The notes under the pieces are model-generated. The model saw only the letters and a list, made by a program, of their open reading frames with translations, was not told the DNA's origin and did no database searches. A program made the position numbers and the translations under genes. Source: Phoronis australis (lineage: Eukaryota; Phoronida; Phoronidae). From it: a stretch of 60,000 bases of DNA. Shown piece by piece: positions 21,545 through 35,157 of this stretch (within the stretch, counting starts at the first letter, position 1; each line of letters begins with the position of its first letter). Location of the stretch: positions 1,848,403-1,908,402 of the forward strand of contig NMRA01000013.1 of NCBI GenBank assembly GCA_002633005.1, in the 5' to 3' direction.

Positions 21545-23090
21545 GTGTGTGTCAATGACTCTCATGTGCAGCCTTTGAATGTTGTTTTAAACAGCCATAA
21601 ACTAACATTCCAGCAAAGAAACTACACGTAGCTTTTGATTTAGGCCACTTGCCGTTCCAAAACTAGTCTCAACTTGATCTGTCATCAAACATGGTTTATG
21701 AGCTCGGAAAAATGACACTCTGCTTTTGCTTGAAACCATGTTCGGCGAATAAAATAAATTTGTCACAAACCAAATAGTAGATTAGTCTCGAGCAAAAACA
21801 AACTATCATTTGTCCAAGGCGATAAATCATCTGTAATTTGACTTAGAAACTATTTGTGGTAGTCATCATAAATCTGGAGTTGTTTTTGTGACGAGCTGCA
21901 GGTTTATAGCTGCTCTGACTTGTGGGACATCTTTTGGGCAGTTAAATATGCAATCGGTGAATCAATATTTGTAGATTAAAAGTAGAATGCCTGAAGAGTG
22001 ATGCTATCGACCGGTGTTACAACGAAGCTGGCTCATAACGTTTGACTTGCTTATAATATTCCATTCGGCGGTTCCCAGACCAGCTATATTGTGTAGAAAC
22101 TCTGTTTATACAGTAGAAAGATCCCCGTAGGGTACTTTGAAAGTGGTGGTACTGTAATATTCTTTAATTTTGAGCAAAACTATTACCAAATGTGTCATTT
22201 TCTGTTTTAAAAGGTTTATTTCGTTGCTGTTAATGTTCAAGTGTCCACCCTTTATTGCCCTCTGTGACAGCAGTGTTCTCACTGAATAGGTCCGTGTCAT
22301 TATAAAGCAGCTGTTCATGTAAGTGTGGCACTATATAGAGGTGTTAGATTTGTTCATTATTTTGTTGGTTGAAAATGTTATTTTCTAGGCTATCAGACTA
22401 TGTGAAAGATTTTCGTTCTGTACAACATATTTTAGCATTCAAAATGTAAAAATTGGAAAGAATTTCCATGTGGTAAAATTTGGTTATGCTGCCTTGGTCT
22501 CCTTACACTTTTGATACCAGAGGAATTATGAAGGGAGGGCGGTGTTTTATGAGATTGTTGTGAAGCTTAAGAGGTGTTCGAAATCATGCAAAAACGGTCA
22601 AAAGACTTACATATTACTGTGTGGTGATGGGCAGAACAACATGACTTTCTTTGGGTGTTCTGAAAATTTTACGGTTCTGGGATTATTTCACTCGGGTGTT
22701 GGTTCAGTTCACGTAACCCCAGGTTTTATTCGCGCAGGTTAGAATAGGATGGGTATTGGTTATTTTTTTACCCCTGTACACAATTAGCTCCCACTTTTTC
22801 GTACAGGGATATCATGTAGATAGTTTGGTGATTGTGCAGACAGTGGTCCGAAAGTCTTATACGAAAAATCGTAGTGTGTCAAGACAGTTTTTTGAATTTA
22901 CATGTTTACATATTAGTTTACAAGAAATCGCCTTTGTATAAAATGTGAATTATATTAATGGGTGTTTTTCGTGGATGCTGTTTTTTTAGATTTAGATGTC
23001 AGTTGGATATTGTGTATTTATACTTCCACAGAAATTGATCTTCAAAAATGTAAAACTCGTACGTGTTCTAAGTTTTGAGACTTATCACAC
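21545..23090. other. FPGT 3' UTR and intergenic DNA
   Basis: A candidate polyadenylation signal AATAAA lies at about 21748, 200 bp after the stop codon. Beyond it I see only AT-rich non-coding sequence without convincing exons or structured repeats. Confidence 0.5.
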
Positions 23091-23760
23091 AGATAGGTAC
23101 AACAGAAAATGTACCATTGCACACATTGACATCATACACCTCTGTGTCAAATTTCATTGAAATCCTTCATTCGGTTCTCTAAATACCATTCGGATACGCT
23201 CTCACCCAAAATGGCCACTAAGAGGCGCTGCAGTTGTCGAATCCGCCAGAACATAAAATGGCCCTGTCGTAATCTCATGATATACCTCTCTGACTCTGTT
23301 AAATGAAATTCGTCAATAGGTTTTCTGATATCATCCGCACACCGTCTTTCATCAAACTACACTTGAAAAGCTACATGTCGAAAACTAAATGGCCACTACA
23401 AGGTGCTACAGAGGTCCAAGCCACCGCCGAAAATTTAGTGGTGCCATAGTGTCATAACGTACCTCTGTGTCAACTTTCATTAAATAATCCTTCACTCAGT
23501 TCTCTACACATCCAGAAACACTCGCATGAAACGGCCACTACGACGCGCTGCTGTAGTCGAATTTGCCCGAACATCGAACGGTGCCAGCACAATTGCACAC
23601 AAAACGGCTGACCACTAGAAGGCACTGCAGTTGTTGAATCCGGACGAAAATCTAACGGTGCGGGCACAATCTCGTCACATACCTTTAGTAAAGTTTCAAT
23701 GAAATCCGTCAATCCGTTCTTTATAGGCATCATGTGGAGAATTTCTCGCTTACACTGGTC
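23090..23760. repeat. Diverged tandem repeat array, period about 170-190 bp
   Basis: Units repeat the order ACCTCTGTGTCAA(A/C)TTTCAT, TCCTTCA.TC.GTTCTCTA, GGCCACTA..A(G)GCGCTGC and TCGAATCCG. At least three to four units are visible. The same family is at 25290-26110, and a related array lies at 41690-42600. Confidence 0.75.
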
Positions 23761-24289
23761 ACCGCTCAGATTGACTTAGCCCTAGACAACTTTTACGATG
23801 CCTATTCAGCACGCCCTTTGATGTAGATCTGAGCTAATGAAGTGGAAAGGTAATAGCTAGCATTACTGTCTCAACAATGGTTGTTGTTAGTACCCCCAAT
23901 TTGTTTTTCTCTGACATTTGCAGAGTTACAGCCTGCAACTCTGGGGAGTAGTGTTAACTTGGTACATTATAAACATTACAAAATGACTAAAAAGGGTCAA
24001 CTTGTGATTAATACGAAGGGCCACTTCCGAAAGGAACGATATCTTTCATATTGGTTTCGATATATAAATTTCAATGCTCTTATTTTTTGCCTACCGGGAA
24101 CGGGTTGATAACTTTTTATCTAAGTTTAAAAGTTGAAGTACCAAAACAGTGGTCGATTTTGATCGCGAAACTTAATTAGTTGAGTTCATTGTGAGACCAT
24201 CCCTGAACTTTCCACATTACAGCTACATGTGCAGTAAACATTTCACGTGTCATTAAAGTTTAATCTTTTTTAGAACTCAAATCATCAAA

Positions 24290-24315
24290 TTATTATTTTA
24301 TTATTATTATTATTA

Positions 24316-24377
<62 letters not shown>
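24290..24377. repeat. (ATT)n microsatellite
   Basis: About 88 bp of near-perfect ATT/TTA repeats with two short interruptions. It is joined directly to the sequence at 24378-24450, which may be the end of a retroelement. Confidence 0.95.
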
Positions 24378-24378
<1 letters not shown>

Positions 24379-24450
24379 AGTAATATTTACAATGAGGGTA
24401 GCCCTATCAGTTCAAACTGCTTTTCATCAGGGACTTCCGTAAAAACAAAC
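24378..24450 (-). mobile_element. Possible 3' end of a non-LTR retroelement
   Basis: Read on the minus strand, a CCCTGATGAAAAGCAGTTTG ... GGGCTACCCTCATTG stretch runs into AATATTACTTTAATAATAAT, the trinucleotide microsatellite. LINE 3' ends often terminate in such tails. No reverse transcriptase is visible, so this is inference. Confidence 0.35.
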
Positions 24451-25289
24451 AGATAGTAATTCAAAAACAGAATTACAAAATGAAAGACAATATTTGAATA
24501 ATAAGCAAAGAATAATAAATCAACACAGAAAGACTGATGAAACAAAATAAAAAAATAAAACATGATAAATAGAAGATAAAGAAATTAAGACAAGATAATT
24601 AACTAAGATATAAATATAAATAATTAAACACAGACAATAAAATATATACAAGAGTGCGAATATGGCGATAACAAACTGAAGATTTGGAATCTCTGGACAA
24701 TTTCGGCGGCACTTACTATATAACTATTCTAGCTGTTTGTCAGTAATAAAAAGTGAAAAGTGGGCGCAAGTTAAGTACAACTGTTTCCTGGTCAAAAACC
24801 TGGTTAAACGAGGTTGAAAGAATATAAAAAATGAATCCATGTGATATTGTTAACTCTGATCAGCGTTTGTATGTCCACCGAGTACGTCAAAACGCGCGGT
24901 AGTTTATCTTCAATCGTGCCCAATGGTTGTAGTTTTTAGATTATTAGTTCATCGATTTTTAAAAATCGAAAACCGTACTTGGTTGATTTTTTTCCAGCTG
25001 AATACCGCGGTGGTGTTGTTGTTAACGAAAATAAATGGTTAATGCATTTTGAAAATTCGCCATCAATCAGAGATGTTTAATACAGTTTATGATCGAATAA
25101 TTACACTTGCTTGAATCGGGTAATGCGGTCATCACAAATGTACCTGACTCCGGCGCCGCGCTTTCTTTGATCCTGGTACAAGCTGCTCAGAAGGACGAGC
25201 GGTGAAAATTCCCACTTATCTTCAGAAATGCGTGACTTCCTTGTAAGCGTATTATTCACGATATGATCATCCGGAAACGCCGCTCTTCC

Positions 25290-26110
25290 CCGGCCCAAAC
25301 AGCACTTGAATGTCGAAAACAACTTGGCCACTAGGACGTGCTGCAGTAGTCGAATCCGCCCAAAAAAATTAATGGTGCCGCCTCGTTGGTCATCACAAGC
25401 CCCTGTATCAGTCAACTTTCATCTGAAACCATTCGTTCAGTTCTCTATCCGGAAACGCTTTCACACAAAAGGCCACTATAGGAAGCACTACAGAAGTACA
25501 ATCCGGTCGAAAATCAAATGGTGCGGCGCAATTTCATCATATACCTCTGTGTCAAGTTTCCGGCAAAGAGATATCGTGATCCGCCCAAACAACACTAGAA
25601 AAAAGTTTGCCGATAACAAAATGCCCACTAGGATGTACTACAGTAGTGGAGTCTGCTCGCAAATTTAATTATGCCGGCGCATTGATATCACATACCTTTG
25701 TGTAAAGTTTCATTGAATTCGTTCTCTAGATAACATTCAGAAACGCTCACATAAACTGAATGTCCACTAGCATGCGCGCACCCAGCCTAAAAGATGGGGG
25801 CTCGAATTTTTGAGAACGTGGACTTTTACGAAGAAAAAAGAACGGCGGGGGTACGTTCAGAGCATTCGCCAAATTTTCGTAGTACCCGCCTTTTAAGTGG
25901 ACTTTTTCGGACTTTTTGTTTCTCTCAGGCGGACCTTTTTGCCCCCCCNGGACTCACTGCAGTGGTCGAATCCGACCGAAAATCAAGTGGTGCCCGCGCA
26001 ATCTCATAATATACCTCTGTGTCAAGTTTCAGTGTACTAGTCCTCCCATCGGTTCTCTAGATATCTTCGGGAAACGCCCTCTCCTCAAGTCGCTATTGTC
26101 AGCAATATAT
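25290..26110. repeat. Diverged tandem repeat array, second block
   Basis: Contains TTGGCCACTAGGACGTGCTG, AGTCGAATCCGCCC, TACCTCTGTGTCAAGTTTC and GTTCTCTAGATA in the same order as 23090-23760. Units about 25740-25970 are interrupted by unrelated sequence and one N (25949). Confidence 0.72.
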
Positions 26111-26119
26111 AGATCTAAG

Positions 26120-29100
26120 CACTGAGTTTTGCCTGATTTCATATTAAAAGTAAATTCTGAAGTTTGTCGTCATTTAGGATTAAAACTGGATTTATTGTCA
26201 AGTACACGAATGACAAGGCACTAAATATAAAATTCCTCCAAGTGGAACGTATGTGTAAAACCAATGTAAGTTAACAGGTAATATCATGCTGTGCCATTTT
26301 GCATGCGTGATTCGTCTTCCTACCGTCCTCCTGTCATTTCCTTGATTAACTCGTATTTTTAAAAGCATTTCAAACATTTAACCACGTTCGTTAATTATTG
26401 ACGTACCCTGCTGTTGGCGTACCGGTAAGTGTCATAAATGCACACATGAACTTGCTGGTAGAATACACAATTAACGTTTTTATTGCTACACTGAAACACC
26501 TACCCAGTGAACTGCTCAGTATGCCTGGCTGTCTATGATGATGTTAAGAGGTGCTAATGGTAGCGACAGAATACATTTCTACGCATATCAGACTTTATAA
26601 AACAATAGGTACTTTGAACTGTTTTGTACACGTGTTTGCCACTCTTTTTAAAGATAACAAGCAAGTATTCCTTCTTTGAAGGCAATAGATGTTTCCTCAC
26701 AGCTTACACCGTGATGACGCAACATGTACCAAAGCCATATTTGTAATAACATTTTCAACGATGATGCCTGCAGTTTTGCTCCCTGCTTCATCTAGGGAAA
26801 GTGACGTGTCATACACAGCCTTGAAGAATCTTGATCTAGGTAACTTAATTAACCTTAGCCATTATGTAACAGGTTTCACGTAATAATTAACATTTACCTT
26901 TACCTCGCTAGGTTTCACTATCGACACCTAGAACACCTTTACAAAGTTTTAGATGCACTTGTTTAATGGCTGTGCCTTATTGTCGCCTATTAGATAACCC
27001 TTTCAACATTCTTCTGGGTCTAATGGTTACGAATTGAACGTTCCACCTGGCTATCTAAAATAAACATTGACTAACATGACTTGTTCCCGAACCAGTAACC
27101 TGTATAGAAGATCTCTGATGGACACTTTTGGTCACACGTTCGTTGATGTTGCCTGCATGACGATGTCGCTGATACCAGATACCATTATGATCGCCATCAG
27201 CTCACAGCACAAACGAAAAGTTTGTTTTTTTGGCGGGAAAGGTCAGTAGCTGATGACGTTTTGCTTGGATTCCTGACCAACTTCAGCTGCAGTTTCAGCG
27301 CCTCCGGTAGTGGGAGACGTTCAATGTTGGTCTCGCATATCGTGTGAGCAACGATTTCTCTGCAGCAAAGGCTTTGTAAACTTTGCACTAGAAAAGATAT
27401 TGATTGAACTTTAAATGTCGTTTTTAGCATCTGACGATAACACTACAGTAAACTCAACAGAGCTATAGTAGCATTTTAATGGAATAATTTCCAAGACCAG
27501 CCGAAGGAGATGGGTTATCAGTTAATTGTTCTATAAAATTAAAGGCATTTAGCTTAAACCATACTAAAATGTCATTTCCGGCATCAGATAATAACATGAG
27601 AACAGATAATAAGAAGTGTAACATGTCTGGCGTAACTTGTATCACACGGACGCCAATTTTTGTGTCTTCAGGCTATTTTAGAGCGAAAACTGAATAGTCG
27701 GATTCATTTTACTTTTGTTTCGAGCACACAGGCTTTATTTGGGAGTTGATGAAGGTAACAAGATGGAAAAACATGTTTAATCATGATTAAAAAACATGTC
27801 ACACCCACAACATAAGTAACTTAAGCCTCTCAGTCGCACTGGCACCATTGATACATGTGGCCACGCTGGGAGTGCAGTGAACGAGAGAACGAGATAGGAA
27901 ACGTTAATGAACTATCTACTGCTAACTGACTGGTAACACGTGGTTGCACCACACTAGACACGTACAAAGAGCTATTAATCAGACGTAATTCTAAACACTG
28001 AAATCCATTATTCAGTATCTATTCCAGTTATTAGTTAAGGTGAGCTGCTAGGATTCCGACCAACCGTGGTGATCCGTAGCGAAACTGGTGGCAACCGACG
28101 TAGGCCTAGTGTATAGTGGAGCACCGTACTGAGCTCGCCACGGTAAACTTCAAATTGTAGGGTGCCCGAGCAATTCCGGTCCCAACGGTCAAGCTTTAAT
28201 TGTAGTCTCATATTCTTCCGCATGGTTTTAGTGCTGACTTATCTACGAGTTTCGGCGACGGCGGTTGGCTCCAGGGGTGTATTCGAGAGGTTGTAGTAAG
28301 TCTACGGTTTGGACTCTTCGTCGTGTTTTACGTTTCCACCTATTTTTTCAAGGACTGTGACACTGGTTCACTCGTGCTCAAGGGCTTCTCCCCCAGTGAG
28401 CAAAGACTAAACGCCATTTGAAACATCCCGGACGTCAAAATGATTGTCGCCACAGTGCTTTATTTACCTTCTCGTTTCTTCTTTTGAGAGTTTGTTGTTT
28501 GTTGAGAAGATCTCGTTGGTGACTTCTGTGTGTAGGTGAAGTCGCAAATGGCACTAACTTCATAAAAGGCCATTATCTGTGATGATATTGGTCGTTTTCA
28601 TCAGCGGAAACCAGGTCTGTTATACTGTGAACGAAAAAAAGATCCAATGAAAGACAACTATAGTCAACAACTTTAGCCCTGGAATGCCGTCTCCGTATGT
28701 GACCAATGTATTCTATTACTGGAGCTTGTGAACCCGAGACTAGCCGCGGGAGTTTCCACTGTGAATTTCCAGCTGTCTGCTCCACTGAGATTTGATCGAG
28801 ACTTGTAGTTATCAAATCAAACCGAGCTTCATTGCTTCATTTTCATTTTGAAATTTTTGTTTATCAAGAGAGACTCGTGCGCTGCGGTTCTAGACAACCA
28901 GCGATTTCCCGGCAAAATTAGACAACAAACCCGAAAATTACATTTTTCATTCTTTATCCGCAGCGACCAGTTTCCATGGCTGGGTACCGGGAATAGTCTG
29001 ACCTCTGATATCTTTTCGTCTCCAGTCTTAGAACAACTTTCGACAACCTCCATACTAATTTTTCAACAAGATATTTTTGGGTGTTAAAAATTATGTTACT

Positions 29101-30150
29101 TTATTTTACATTTGATTTCTGAGTGTTTGTTCTGAAAAGTGTAACCCTCTACTAGCAGGTGTATTTACGTGACTTTCGAAAATCTACTAGTATTAACATA
29201 ACTTATTACTGTTTACAATTGTTTCTATAATAAATCATATGTGCAATGTTTACATGTTGCCCAGATACTTTTTTGTTAATTCAATTTCTGAGCAGTGAAT
29301 GTTATCTGTAGTGTTTACCTATATTCGTGAAATAAAATTTAAAAATTAAAAGTTTCCTTTGTACAAAATGCAATCGAGTACATTGTGTTCATAATGACAG
29401 CGCATATTGTACTTGCCAATTGTCCTGCTCTTGGCGGACCATCCCATATTTTGAATTTTTTCCCACCATCCCGCCACACCATCAAAATGGTCCCGCTTTT
29501 TGACACACGGCAACAGTGACATATTATCATATACTTCTGTAATGTTCCACGCGACATAACACTATTTTCCCGTTCGACTAAAAAGAAAATAAGGGACGTT
29601 TCATGGGTTTTTGAGGCACCAGCAAATTCTGCATTCGACTTAAATAAACACTGTCGGGCGCTTTTGGGTGTAACATCCCACGACAAAAAACGCTGTCGGG
29701 ACGTTTTTGTATGTTGCAGTGAACATTTCACCCTTGCATTTTGACATAGACCCAGATGCTTCGATTTTTATCCGGAAGTCCCGTTTTTCAGTCTAGTTGT
29801 CCCGATTTTTCATTCTCAAATGTTGACAACTATCGAATAGGTGTTTATTTGTCTCTTTGTTGTGAATATTGTTATTTTCCAAAGTCACTTTCTTTAGCAA
29901 CATAGCAATCGTAAAAATGTGTTCCAATGTCTCTTGTTCACGTTGAAGTCTTACACTGCAATCTATGTAAGGATCTATCCGCAGTACATTTCAAACATAC
30001 AAAACACATTTTTGCTCATCTTTTATCTACCACAAGGTCTTCATCTACAAATTTCGGATAGGTAGTCGGAGTAATTGGTTTGTCACATTTTTCTAAATGA
30101 CACTCCGTCCTGAATTTTTACTGAAGAACTGTAGCAAGCGACATCAAAGG
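26120..30150. other. Gene-poor intergenic DNA
   Basis: I find no exon-like segments supported by both splice sites and family sequence. A 130-codon minus-strand frame at 29339-29731 is uninterrupted but unrecognised. The rest is AT-rich single-copy-looking DNA. Confidence 0.45.
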
Positions 30151-30151
30151 T

Positions 30152-30152
<1 letters not shown>

Positions 30153-30250
<98 letters not shown>
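30153..30250. repeat. (AC)n microsatellite with (AT)n tail
   Basis: About 88 bp of uninterrupted AC dinucleotides followed by ATATATAT. It opens a spurious minus-strand frame of alternating Cys-Val. Confidence 0.97.
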
Positions 30251-30257
30251 CACTATA

Positions 30258-30335
30258 ATTTCGGTCTCGGTCGATACGCAGAATAATGTCTCGTGGGATA
30301 TTATTTCATGTACGCCACGCTCGGTACGTTTTGTG
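30258..30335. repeat. Solo arm of the 30850 fold-back family
   Basis: CGGTCGATACGCAGAATAAT, then GTGGGATATTATTTCATGTA and CGCC, matches the right arm of the element at 30850-30982 in the same orientation. Confidence 0.7.
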
Positions 30336-30849
30336 TATGTACATGAATAATGTTGTTCAACTTTTGAGACAAACCGATTAATATGCTTATCCACAAATGA
30401 ATTTGTGTAACCATTATTTATTAGAAGTTTTTTTACATGTTAGACTTCACTAATGAACAGTTTCCAGTCTGATGAAATATTGTGAGCTCTAAAACAGCTA
30501 TCTTATAACGCTCAGGACAGTCACTATCAGCATGGAGACAAATACCTTTGTCAGTAGGCTTGTGATAAACTGATGTGATTTCGCTGGTTCATTTCCTTTT
30601 TTATGTAACTATTACATCCTGTTATTTTACATATTTTGGTAACTATCTTGGTTTTTAGAATTAAAAAGATATTTTTGAAACCTGTCAGGTATGAGAAAAG
30701 ATAATTATTTGTGAATTAAATTGTTTATCATTTGCTTCTGATTTAATCATATGCCATCAAGAACTGTTGAAGGACTTTCGAATGATATGACTCTTGTGCA
30801 AGTCGGTTGACAAACGGTGGAGTTGCGAAAAGTTTTAGTGACATAGGAA

Positions 30850-30982
30850 TAACCGAGAGTGGCGTTCATGAAGTAATATCCCACGAGGCATTATTCCGCG
30901 TATCCACCGAGAGCAAAGGTCGAGGTCGATACGCGGAATAAGGTCGAGTGGGATATTACTTCATGTACGCCAATCGAGGTAC
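30850..30982. mobile_element. Fold-back element with arms of about 55 bp
   Basis: The left arm (GGCGTTCATGAAGTAATATC ... TTATTCCGCGTATCCACC) is the reverse complement of the right arm (GGTCGATACGCGGAATAAGG ... GATATTACTTCATGTACGCC) apart from a few changes, around a short loop. Confidence 0.82.
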
Positions 30983-30999
30983 GTTTTGTATTTATCTCA

Positions 31000-33900
31000 T
31001 GCGCTTCGAATTTCTAAGTTTCTTACATTTTCGGCCTATTTTTCAAATACTTCACCCAGACTGTTCACATGGCGGATCACATCCTATATGTATGTACTTA
31101 GGCTACGCGTTAGGTTGCAAGTTTTCTCTTGAAAAAGAAACAGTTTTAAAAGTAACGATTTATTTGTTGAAAAGAGGTAGCAAAGATGAAAACAACGGCA
31201 ACTGAGCAGTGAACTTGTAACATCTCATGGAAATAGTTAAAAAAACAACAATTTTTGATATTTTAATTTCCTAGGAATCGGCGCCTGAGTCGCAGACGAT
31301 AGTATTCAGCAATTGAAAACTGAGAGAAAGTGTCTTATAATTAACAGTTTTGTTCCAGATTTTACGTTTAGGGCCTGGTTGCATGTCGAGTGTTAGTTAC
31401 ACTGTTGCAACTGTATTACTTTAAACTATATTCGGAAAGTTTGATGATCGAACCAGCTGAAGACGTCGAGTCGAAATTGACCTACCTTTTGAACTTTCCA
31501 TGTCAGAGGTCGCTGTTGAAGTAGTGCGGGAGGTGAATACGGAAAACTTTATTCCTTCGACAGATTCAACGCGCGTGGGATAAAGTTGGGCAGGAAACGG
31601 TTATTTAAAAAAAATGTAACGGCGTTTTTGAGATTTTGTCTTGAACATTTATACCACACGAAATTTTGTCATTTTATTGATCTGTTGTTTTGCAACGAGT
31701 GTTCTTTTCCATTTTGCTAAACTTTATTAAAAGCGCATGGTCAACAACGAGATTCTATGGAATTTCTGCTTTCATAACATATGTACGTTTGCCGAGTTAA
31801 ATTTTCAAGTTTTTCAGATACTTGGCTTAATATTCAGGTTTGTTAAGGGTCCTACGTAACCTTATGTTCATGCTATATAATGGTCTTCAAACGAGTCCCT
31901 TTTGCAGCGCCCTCCAGGAATCGGCCCGTATTTGTATACTATTCCCACAGAGTTCAGTAGCGTAGTGATAACAGTCAGTCATTTAGATTTTCGCTAGGCA
32001 GAAGACGAGAACAGTTGCACTAGCTATGGCAATGGTTCCCGCGAATCCGATTCGAGAAGTGCACTAACCCGGCATTGAAATACACATTCATCTAGAGAAT
32101 GGAGTTGAAAAGGCGAAAAATTTGTGGGGAACTTCCGTGAAATTTTGCCTTTTCGTAGGATTTCTTACGGAAACAATACTAGCGACTGTGACTGTTTTTG
32201 TTGGGGTTAATTCCAAAACTCAATGCTTTCGTTAGGATTCTTTGGATAGCTGAATTTTTACTCAATTAAGTCTGAAACAGTACTAGAAGGGTGCGAGTTA
32301 TCAAAAAATGAGTTTATCTTTTTCAACAAAAGTTTTAAAATGTAGATTAACGTTAAGCCTTTCTGTTGATGTGCGTAGTTGCAAAAAGGATTTATTCCGG
32401 GTTTGTCGAGAACTCCCAAGGTGATGGAAAAGCCGCCCTTTTGCAGGGAATTTTCTCAAAACGCATTTTTTCATAGGGAAACTGGTCACTCTGACAGGCA
32501 CGCACCGTATACCTCTTTTTGTGGAACTCGGTACCCGTCTTCTGGCCCTAACCCTTCCGAAGGTCTAGCTAGCTAGGCTCAGCGCCGTAGTGCCCCACAC
32601 TTGGACTGACTTTCATATTGTTTGAGAATTAAGCACTAGGCCAGAGATTTCATCACTGAGCAAACTTCAGGGTAAATATTACTTTTTCAGTTGACATTTC
32701 CCCGATGCATTACAGTAGGCCTACACGATCGTTTCCCTCACCTGCCAGTGAGTCAACAGGCTGTATGCACGTGACGAGTAAAACGGTTCCTGCTCACTCC
32801 GTGGAACCCACTTTTCTTGAGACGAATAAGAGATGAACTGCATATGTGTTGAGGACCAAAGTCGATAAAGTGTCAGGCTCTGTAAATAATTTGGAGGTGG
32901 AGACATGACCCGGAGACTACGAAATGTAAACTTACAGGCATGAGTTTTGACTCACTTAGTTTGAACCACACGTAGGCAAGTGAGCCAGGCTCTGTATATT
33001 TAGTAGGTTTAGCTCACGTAATCAGGTATGCATACTTACTTTTTTGTCCACGATAGCTTGCCTTTTCTTAGTCTCCAGAATCGCCTCCCCTTAGCTTTCA
33101 AGCAACGGCATAGGAGCCCTCTAGGATCAATTGTTTGCGAACCCGCTTTTCTGTGAAGCTCAGGTACAGTCTATCCATCCATGCACAGTACTTTTATTGA
33201 CCAGAACTCAATATACTACAAACAAACTATGCCGCACGTATGTAAAGTGCTATTGTGTTCTGCCTGGTTACTCTTAGCTGGCCCAGCTGTAGCTGTCAGA
33301 TGCAATAGTTATGATTATTGATTAGAAATCAGAACTGGGCGAGTGATTTGGAGCACAGTGAGGAGGACTTTAATTTAGAATTACTCGTAATGGTTGTCTC
33401 CGGGCCTACCCCTGAACATAGTGTCCGACCTGTATGGTATTTGAATCCGGGTAATTTGTGAATAACCTAGCCCGTATCGTGGCATTAATAGACATGCGGG
33501 TTAGTACCAGAGCTCGTGACTGCAAACTCCTATAAGTGTTGCATTAAATGAGAAAGTGCGAGATACGCGCACAAAGGCAATAATGCGCATAGAATACTTA
33601 TTAACTAGCAGCGTATTCTGCTAACAGGTTCCCCATAAACTAATTGTATAACAAAGCTGTTTTAATTGAAGGGGTACAATTTTTACTCTGAAATGGGGAG
33701 GTGGTAATTCTTAGCGTGTTTTGTTTTAATTGATGAGACACCTTCATTAACTCCAAAGAAAACTTCACTAGCAATTTTCGTTACATCTTTGTATCATGAG
33801 ATTGAAATATTTCAACATTGCAATAGGCCGGAAAATGAACAGTTTGGGGGGGGGTTTAAACTAAAATTAACCAATAAGCTGGTAAAGTGTTGATCAATAT

Positions 33901-35155
33901 TCCATTTTTGTTCTCTTATTTATACGTCTTAATGAGCATGGAATAATACAACTTTGTGCTCCATGAACTTAAATTTTCAAGGGAGTCACCAAATTTTATT
34001 TGCAAATTATTTTTTACTTCAATGTGGAAAAGGGCCGTAGGAGGTCAGGGAAGGGAATTGTTGGCCGTAGGAGATGGGTAGAACTTGAAGAAACGTGAAA
34101 TTATGTTAAGCTCACTGGTACCATTCTTCGGTCCTGATCGTTATCCGTGCGGTGAGTATCTCTGGTAAAAGTCGACACCAACTAACCCAGAATTGAGATC
34201 CCCATCTTTCTGTCTTTAATTACTATTTGCCTCACAATTCCTGGTTCATACTTTGTTAACAAAATACTACCACCCTTGTCATACTCGTTCAGTTAAAATA
34301 GTTTGAAACCTAAATTCATCATACCTTGAGTATAAACACCAAAACGGTAGTTTCATATTCTTGCCGACTAGGTGACAGTGTGATTTTTCTAAAAGTTTAT
34401 TTTACTGCTGTTTTGATCTATTTTGGTCGTTAAATGTGATCGTCAATATTTAAACATTTTTATCAATAATGACAGATTTACGCGAATTTAAACATTAATT
34501 TTGTCATTTTAAACCAAATTCAGATTTGTTAAGTTATACGAAAAATGTGCAACTTTAAACGCGGTAACTCTTTACATTTGAAAAGTACACCTATGAAGGA
34601 GATGGAAAACGTCAAAATAAAATTACCGCTGAAGTGAAAGTACTCACATATACGGCTCCCACATGCAGATCACTGACAAAAGAGTTTAGGCCTACTCAAA
34701 TTGAAGCGAAGCCAGGCCTGTTTGCTGTTAAAATAGGTTGATTTAAGCCACTGAGTGTTGGTCTCAACTTCACTCGGTTCCTTAGTTAGAAAATTTCTGT
34801 GTTTGGACTTGAGAACTGAAGTCTGGAATCCACCCGAGTGTCATCAAGGCCCATCCAGGATCCGATCCTCTCCTCATGAGTTAAAACAAGTTGGACATGA
34901 CGCCAGTCGACATTTGACAACGGACATAAGTCAGTATTGCACGCTACGCACTACCACTAAGGTCTATAATGTTCCGTTAGAGACAATGATGGCGTCGCGT
35001 AGTCTCGGGGCGTTTATTACACTCATGATTAATGCCACGACTAGCCCGCATCGCATGCAGGATCAATATAGTCATATTCGTGCGGGCTTAGCCGTAGCAT
35101 ATTTTTTATAATGCCCGAAGTAGCCAGCACGCCCAAATTCCTGGAAAAATCCATT
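31000..35155. other. Gene-poor intergenic DNA
   Basis: Scattered short frames only. The longest, 118 codons at 34755-35111 on the plus strand, has no domain I recognise. No clear repeats beyond simple-sequence runs. Confidence 0.4.
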
Positions 35156-35157
35156 GA

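Noticed and set aside
25306-25668. 120-codon frame
   Set aside because: It is contained in the GGCCACTA-type tandem repeat array.
23090-26110. CRISPR array
   Set aside because: Units are long, diverged and tandem without constant short repeats and unique spacers; the host is eukaryotic.
29339-29731. 130-codon minus-strand frame
   Set aside because: No domain, splice context or codon pattern I can recognise. It could be a decayed element but is not supportable as a gene.
30083-30394. 103-codon minus-strand frame
   Set aside because: It is mostly alternating Cys-Val from the (AC)n microsatellite.
34755-35111. 118-codon plus-strand frame
   Set aside because: No recognisable sequence and it lies in a repeat-rich gene-poor stretch; likely chance.
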